From Spongospora subterranea (Eukaryota > Endomyxa > Phytomyxea > Plasmodiophorida > Plasmodiophoridae): DNA of 64,000 bases. The notes under the pieces were generated by a model, which worked only from the letters and a program-made list of their open reading frames with translations, was not told the DNA's origin and did not search any database. Position numbers and translations under genes: made by a program. The first letter of the stretch is position 1. The number at the start of each line of letters is the position of its first letter. This document shows, in pieces, positions 59,199-64,000 of this stretch. Where the stretch lies: assembly GCA_900404475.1 (NCBI GenBank), contig OUQQ01000011.1:25718-89717 (forward strand). The letters are read 5' to 3'.

Positions 59199-62100
59199 TT
59201 AGAACTGCGAGTAGACAAACCGTTTAATGGAATCCATACAAGGTTCATAGCTATCTTCGCATAATCTAGACTTGAGTTCTCTTATTCTCGGTGCGCCTTC
59301 CGGATGGGCAGCGATAATGGGCTGCAGAACTACCTCAATGAATTCAATTTCCAACAGCAATTGATCACTTCCAAATTGACAGAACCTATTGATAACAGAT
59401 ATCAAACATTCGCGGCAAAATGTATATGCCATTTCAGGTACAAACTTGTCGATTTGACTTAAGCAGTCGCCAAAAGCAGCGATTATTTGGAGAGCAAGGT
59501 GGGACAGAATATTAGACTCAAAGCGGGAATCAGAGCCGATGCTGCTAATTTGTTCGTGAACAAATACCAACCTCATCAACAGCTCAAACACATATCCTCG
59601 AACATCTGTTCATTGGTGAAAAAGAGGAAATTAAGGGGGATAACGATCAGCCGACTTTGGACTGGGGGCGCATCTTCCCAAGATAACCCACAGAGTAATA
59701 TTCCTTTGGCGACAGTACGGTTCAAATCCAAGGTTAAATGTTTTAGATAGCTATCGAGCGCCAATTGTTCCAGCACTGATACGAGATCAAGTGTACTCTG
59801 AATAGCGACCAGAAACAAGTCAGAAAAGAAGAATTTGCAATTCGTAAACTAACATGCAAGTGATTTCCCAGTGATTTAGACGAGACTGACGGAATCACAT
59901 CGGCAAAGTTATCCCAGATCAAAGGTATGGTTTCATTGCGACAATACGCAAGATTGTGAACGATTAGAAGAGTTCGAAACTCCTACCATAACTGAGAACA
60001 AGGACCAAGTAACGCAATTCGCAACCACTCAGTCCTAACTTCGGTGGATTTCAGTTGTTTTGCCTCTGGAACTGCAGTGTCAGCATCAGCAGCAGGAGGT
60101 TTCGCATCAACAACAACAGGAACGCGTAGCAAATATTCATGTATACCGTCCAGCGCAACGCGGATTATTTCAAGAAGAGGTGGTCCAACCTGAACCATCA
60201 TTTTGAGACGCAACGCGGCAATGAATAGATTCAGGCCGAGTCTTACTTTTAACGCGACCCATTCATCGTGAATCCCATGGGGACAGACTTTCGTTATTGC
60301 TTGTATTGCCGTTAAAGCATCAAGCGCTACCGATTGAATCATTCGCGGTACTTGGATAATGCCCCTCGTCCGAATACTTTGATCGATCTCCTACAAAAAT
60401 TATACTGTGGCTCAAAGGAGAATGAGTTAACGTACAAAGAGCTCTTCTGATATTGGATTGGAGACTGCTGCCAGAGCTGATTTCAGAGTTGACTCGACAA
60501 ACGAATCAGCACATAAATCGCAAAGATTTCTAACATCTGCAATCGAATCCTAGAACAGATAACAATGAATCTTTGGAAACGAGAATAGATATTGCTCATT
60601 ACCTCGGAAACATCTAAATTATAAAGAAATTCATACAATCCGAGAACGGCACAAACAATTTCTTGAACGTTCGGAAATGAGCGCAAAACGCCATTTACTA
60701 GTAAAGCATTGGTCGCAATGGAGCAAAACAGCGAATAAATTGATCGAAATTTTTCGTTACACCTAAAAGCCTATCAGAACGACGTTTTGAGGGATCGAGA
60801 TCAGTACAGTTCAATCGACTTTTGCAGGCCACCTGCCGATTGCACCTGGAAGATCCAATTAAAATAACAAGACAAGTTGGATACCTAGATGTACCTTTCC
60901 AACCACCCCAGATGCTATGTCGCACATAAGTTTCCACATTAGCGGTAGTCGTGACCTAAATTAGTGAACAAATTTTGAAAAGGTTTTCCTAAGTCAATAC
61001 ACACCGAAGTAATCCAGTAATGGTCATGATAAATTCAGGATTAGCGTTGCCCTCCGATCCGAGGCAATTGTGAGAATTCTCGAGGCTTTTCATTTCAGCT
61101 GAAATCCACTCAAACTGTTTATCCAAGAAATACAGAGCAGGATCATCTTGACAGTCAAGATCGACCAAAACCCTTGTCAGAATGTAAAAAATCTGTGATG
61201 GCGATACTTCAAGCCCTTTCATCTTACCCGATCAACCGAATTTGTTCTTCGAATCGTAATACGGGAGAGCTGAGTGATGTCAACAGATCACGGCGAAATC
61301 CGTCAACAATTTTGTGAACTTCAGAAATGACTTGATCAAGCAGGTCTACATTGATTCCTTTCAAGTTTACAATGCGCCTGTAATCTCGAACAACTGCATC
61401 GTATCTACATAGCTGCACACACAACACGAATATTGTTTCGAATTCCGCGAAGGTCATGCAAACTGACCTTGATATTCTTTGATAGGACGCCCGGCATCGT
61501 AAACAGGATGTTGAATCGTTTAAGAACTGTGAGAACATGCCTAATTCGATCGGCTTCGTCTTTTCTTTGAAAAAGGGGTGCGTACAGAGTGGATACTTTC
61601 TGACAGACAGCTTTGAGGATCGGGAGGACCGCCCCAGTGTTGCTTTGATGATTACGTCCAGAGGTGCTCAACTGAACTTCAGTCGTGCAAAGGTCGTGTC
61701 TAAAAAGAACGTAAAAAAAGCAGAAATTACAACAAATGTTGCAATCACATAGAATCAATTGCGTCTTTGCAGCTTACAAACTGATCGAAATGGTCTCGGA
61801 CTAATTCTCGCATAAGATTTTGGCGATTATTTACTACCTAAATGTTCTCAAAAACAAAAAGTAGATGAACCGCCTCGCGTACCTCTCTAAGGTTTTTCAG
61901 ACCGCTTTGCAACTGATCGAACGGCGTAGAACGATGAACTTCTAGAAGAAATAGAACCGGATTGAAATCTTCTTCATATGGCGAACATGAACCTAATGAA
62001 ATCTTTCGACAATTTCAGTGATAAAATTCGTGTCCAATTCAATCTGATTGACCTGAGATTCGTCAACGAGGTCGCCAGAGCCTGATTCGGGTATTGATTC

Positions 62101-63138
62101 ACCGATGTCTGCCTCTGTCATATCGGATGATTTTTTCTTTGTTGACCGCAATCGCTTCGCCCAGAACTTTGACTTTTGTTTCCCTTTATGGAGAGTCTTC
62201 ACGTCAATTTTCAAAATCCCTAATGGGTCGGAAATTCCTTCCGCATCTTCGGCGTCAAGTCCAAGCTCTTCTTGATTCCGCTTTACTTGTTCTTCCGAAT
62301 CTTCGTTAGGATCGTTGAATTCTTCAATCAGACGATGGAGATCGACGACATCTACATCATTCCATCGAGTCACGTCTGTGGCCGATTTGACATCAAAGTA
62401 CCCGCTTCCTTCAGCTCTATCAGCGTCATCTTCGTCATCAAGAGCTTCCCGATTCTGCTCATCCTCCCAGGAATAGTACACGTTTTGCGCCGCTGGGGAA
62501 TCGCAGATCATTTCCAAAGTGACATCGGATCGCAATTCCAGAAGAAGCGATACCACAAGACAGGCAACGTCAGGTTGAGTATTGCCCGATAATAAGTGTT
62601 TGTCGAACTTCATATCTCTGAAGTTCTGGATATGGCTTTAGCATTTCTGCACTGATCAGACAGAGGATAACCAACCTTGACGGAAACTTTCCCCAACGCT
62701 GCTCTGAATTCGGCCGCGTGCTGGTTTGTCTCAATATCCAACAATCTCCCAAGAAGTTCTAGGGCACGAACACTGTAATTTTAAAACCCGTTTCAAAAAA
62801 TTCTGGATTGGTAAATGTAATGACAGAAATATTCGACAGAACCTTGACATTTTGAGCTCCCTCATTTGTTTCCAAGACACAATGCCACTTGTTTGGACAA
62901 GCCGCTCCACAAGAACTTTTACGATTTCGGGGTGAGAATCGAATTGGGGCAAGTTATCGAAGTAGTACGATGCGAACTCTTTGATTGCTTGTTTTGCGGT
63001 GCATTTTTTCATCGCTGACGACGCTCCATCAAGGCGTTGTAGGAGTTTATTGACCTCAATCACGCCGTGCTCGCTGTTCGACAGATCCTGCATCGACCCC
63101 TGGCGGACCCGCAGCCCAGACGATGCCGACGACATCGC
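59199..63138 (-). CDS. EXOC2: Exocyst complex subunit Sec5/EXOC2 with unusual helical N-terminus
   Basis: This exocyst subunit tethers secretory vesicles to the plasma membrane. The exocyst core is clear in translated exons: SDPLGILKIDVKTL; a FLLEVHRSTPFDQLQSGLKN segment; LFQRKDEADRIRHVLTVLKR; FNILFTMPG; YDAVVRDYRRIVNLKG; VISEVHKIVDGFRRDLLTSL; FEEQIRLIG; LVDLDCQDDPALYFLDKQFE. The C-terminal exon 59591-59199 (FVHEQISSIGSDSRFESNIL) ends the protein. Upstream, an N-terminal region from an ATG at 63138 (MSSASSGLRVRQGSMQDLSN) is all-helical (VNKLLQRLDG, YYFDNLPQFDSHPEIVKVLV, LELLGRLLDIETNQHAAEFR). It runs in one frame into an acidic linker and then the core. The usual IPT/TIG Ral-binding domain of animal Sec5 is not seen. 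About a dozen introns. A fusion of two genes in my reading is possible but less likely, because one exon spans the junction. Confidence 0.88.
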
Positions 63139-63183
63139 CAAAAACAGGTGAAAATGGTTCTGAAAGTCCACCCACTTAATCAA

Positions 63184-63529
63184 GTCTCAGTCTGGGACCA
63201 CGTTAGCGCAGCCATCATCAGTGAACCGGAGTGTCATTCACTTATCATAAGTACCGTAAGTGGGGATCCATCACTGTCCCATGTCATCGGTCGACATGCA
63301 GTTCACACTGAATGTCCGCCGCATGACAATCTCGCCGTTTCATCGGCCGGGATGCGCGACGGCCTGGCATCTCGGTCGATGACCGGAATTTGTCCAGCCG
63401 GTTGCGTGCTGGGGTCCGCGCCAGGTGACGTGTGTTTACCCTGAAACTGAGTGAGGCCATCGGTCGATTGTCACTGCATTGCGAATGATGCTGGGCCCCC
63501 CTGGTTTCCTAGGAAGGGTTGGGGCTCAG
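63184..63529. other. Spacer between TAD3 and Sec5
   Basis: Short intergenic stretch. It contains the TAD3 3' end and presumably the Sec5 promoter; no repeat or RNA gene was recognised. Confidence 0.4.
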
Positions 63530-64000
63530 TCAATCCCCTATATATCTGGTCAATTGATGGCGCGCTGCAAGATGACCGGAGACAGGCAGCTGTGAGAATG
63601 TGTCATTGGCCATTCGGTAAACACAATGAACTCGATCCTGTTTTGCTGTGCAATGAAACACGTCGAAACGGTGATTGAGTCGTTGATCAGCGTGTAGATG
63701 ATATTGCGATCCCAATCCGCCCCATTCCTTGAGTGCCTGCTGATAATAAACCCTGGCGAACCTGGAGTGGAGGACGGCCATTGAGCACATGACACATGGC
63801 TCATGGCTCAAATAGAGATCGAGATGGCGGCAGAGATAGGGCTGGGAGCCCCATTCGCTTTCATCCCCGCCGCGCTTAAGTGCAGTCCCTGACCGATTCA
63901 CGCTAGATACGGCGTCAATCAGCTTCAGAACCACATGGTCTAATGGGTTGTTGTGAGGGAGAATTGGTTGGATGGCGGTGGCAATGATACGCCCTGTATT
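63530..64000 (-). CDS. ADAT3: tRNA adenosine deaminase subunit TAD3/ADAT3 (C-terminal part; 5' end outside window)
   Basis: The minus-strand frame is open from the right edge and ends at 63530. It carries a cytidine-deaminase-fold domain: LDHVVLKLIDAVSSV, then YLCRHLDLYLSHEPCVMCSM with the PCxxC zinc ligands, AVLHSRFARVYYQ, GLGSQYHLHADQRLNHRFDV. In active deaminases the first motif is HxE; here it is H-V-V, so the catalytic glutamate is replaced by valine. This is the hallmark of the TAD3/ADAT3 pseudo-catalytic subunit. It pairs with TAD2/ADAT2 to convert A34 to inosine in tRNA anticodons. The N-terminal RNA-binding region lies outside the window. Confidence 0.9.
   Translation of the reverse strand, partial: NTGRIIATAIQPILPHNNPLDHVVLKLIDAVSSVNRSGTALKRGGDESEWGSQPYLCRHLDLYLSHEPCVMCSMAVLHSRFARVYYQQALKEWGGLGSQYHLHADQRLNHRFDVFHCTAKQDRVHCVYRMANDTFSQLPVSGHLAARHQLTRYIGD

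Overview
This window is eukaryotic nuclear DNA. It has many short GT-AG introns (those I could place are about 55-62 nt), genes packed on both strands, and typical eukaryotic informational and trafficking genes. The gene set suggests a flagellated, opisthokont-like lineage. A clear CFAP58 and a probable CCDC162-type axonemal protein imply motile cilia. An Rtt106/SSRP1-like histone chaperone, a LicD-type transferase and a single-exon mevalonate kinase would fit an early-diverging zoosporic fungus or aphelid-like relative, or a related protist. Sequence alone does not settle the species.

Layout. 1-18.6 kb: one enormous secreted or cell-surface protein on the minus strand, with a signal peptide, a LamG-like domain and then dozens of IPT/TIG repeats; its 3' end runs off the left edge. 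18.6-19.7 kb: a spacer with weak small ORFs and a 32-bp tandem repeat. 19.7-25.3 kb: XPO1/CRM1 exportin (+) convergent with mevalonate kinase (-). 25.3-29.6 kb: a repeat-rich accessory stretch with a decayed Myb/SANT-like domain, an inverted pair of diverged paralogous exons, a Ty3/Gypsy-type pol remnant and a ~47-bp tandem repeat. 29.7-31.9 kb: a TSTD2-like rhodanese protein (+) and an unassigned coiled-coil protein (-). 32.2-34.4 kb: a broken D5-like primase-helicase fragment and unassigned exons. 34.5-38.1 kb: a C2H2 zinc-finger protein (-) and a tandem-PH histone chaperone (+). 38.2-45.2 kb: a long CCDC162-like gene (-), head-to-head with eIF3g (45.5-46.5 kb, +). 47.6-53.5 kb: a four-KH-domain RNA-binding protein (+) and CFAP58 (-). 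55.1-58.3 kb: a mitochondrial carrier, a LicD-family membrane transferase and a Gln/Tyr-rich protein, all on the plus strand. 59.2-63.1 kb: exocyst subunit Sec5/EXOC2 (-), with an unusual helical N-terminus. 63.5-64 kb: the C-terminal part of the tRNA deaminase subunit TAD3/ADAT3 (-), running off the right edge.

The genes do not form one pathway. Most are single-copy housekeeping functions: nuclear export, isoprenoid synthesis, translation initiation, tRNA editing, exocytosis and cilia. Two islands of decayed mobile DNA (25.3-29.6 kb and 32.2-33.6 kb) lie between them. The most unusual items are the giant TIG-repeat protein, the D5-like helicase remnant, the inverted paralogous exons and the rebuilt Sec5 N-terminus. 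Exon boundaries are inferred by eye, so gene spans are outer limits including introns.
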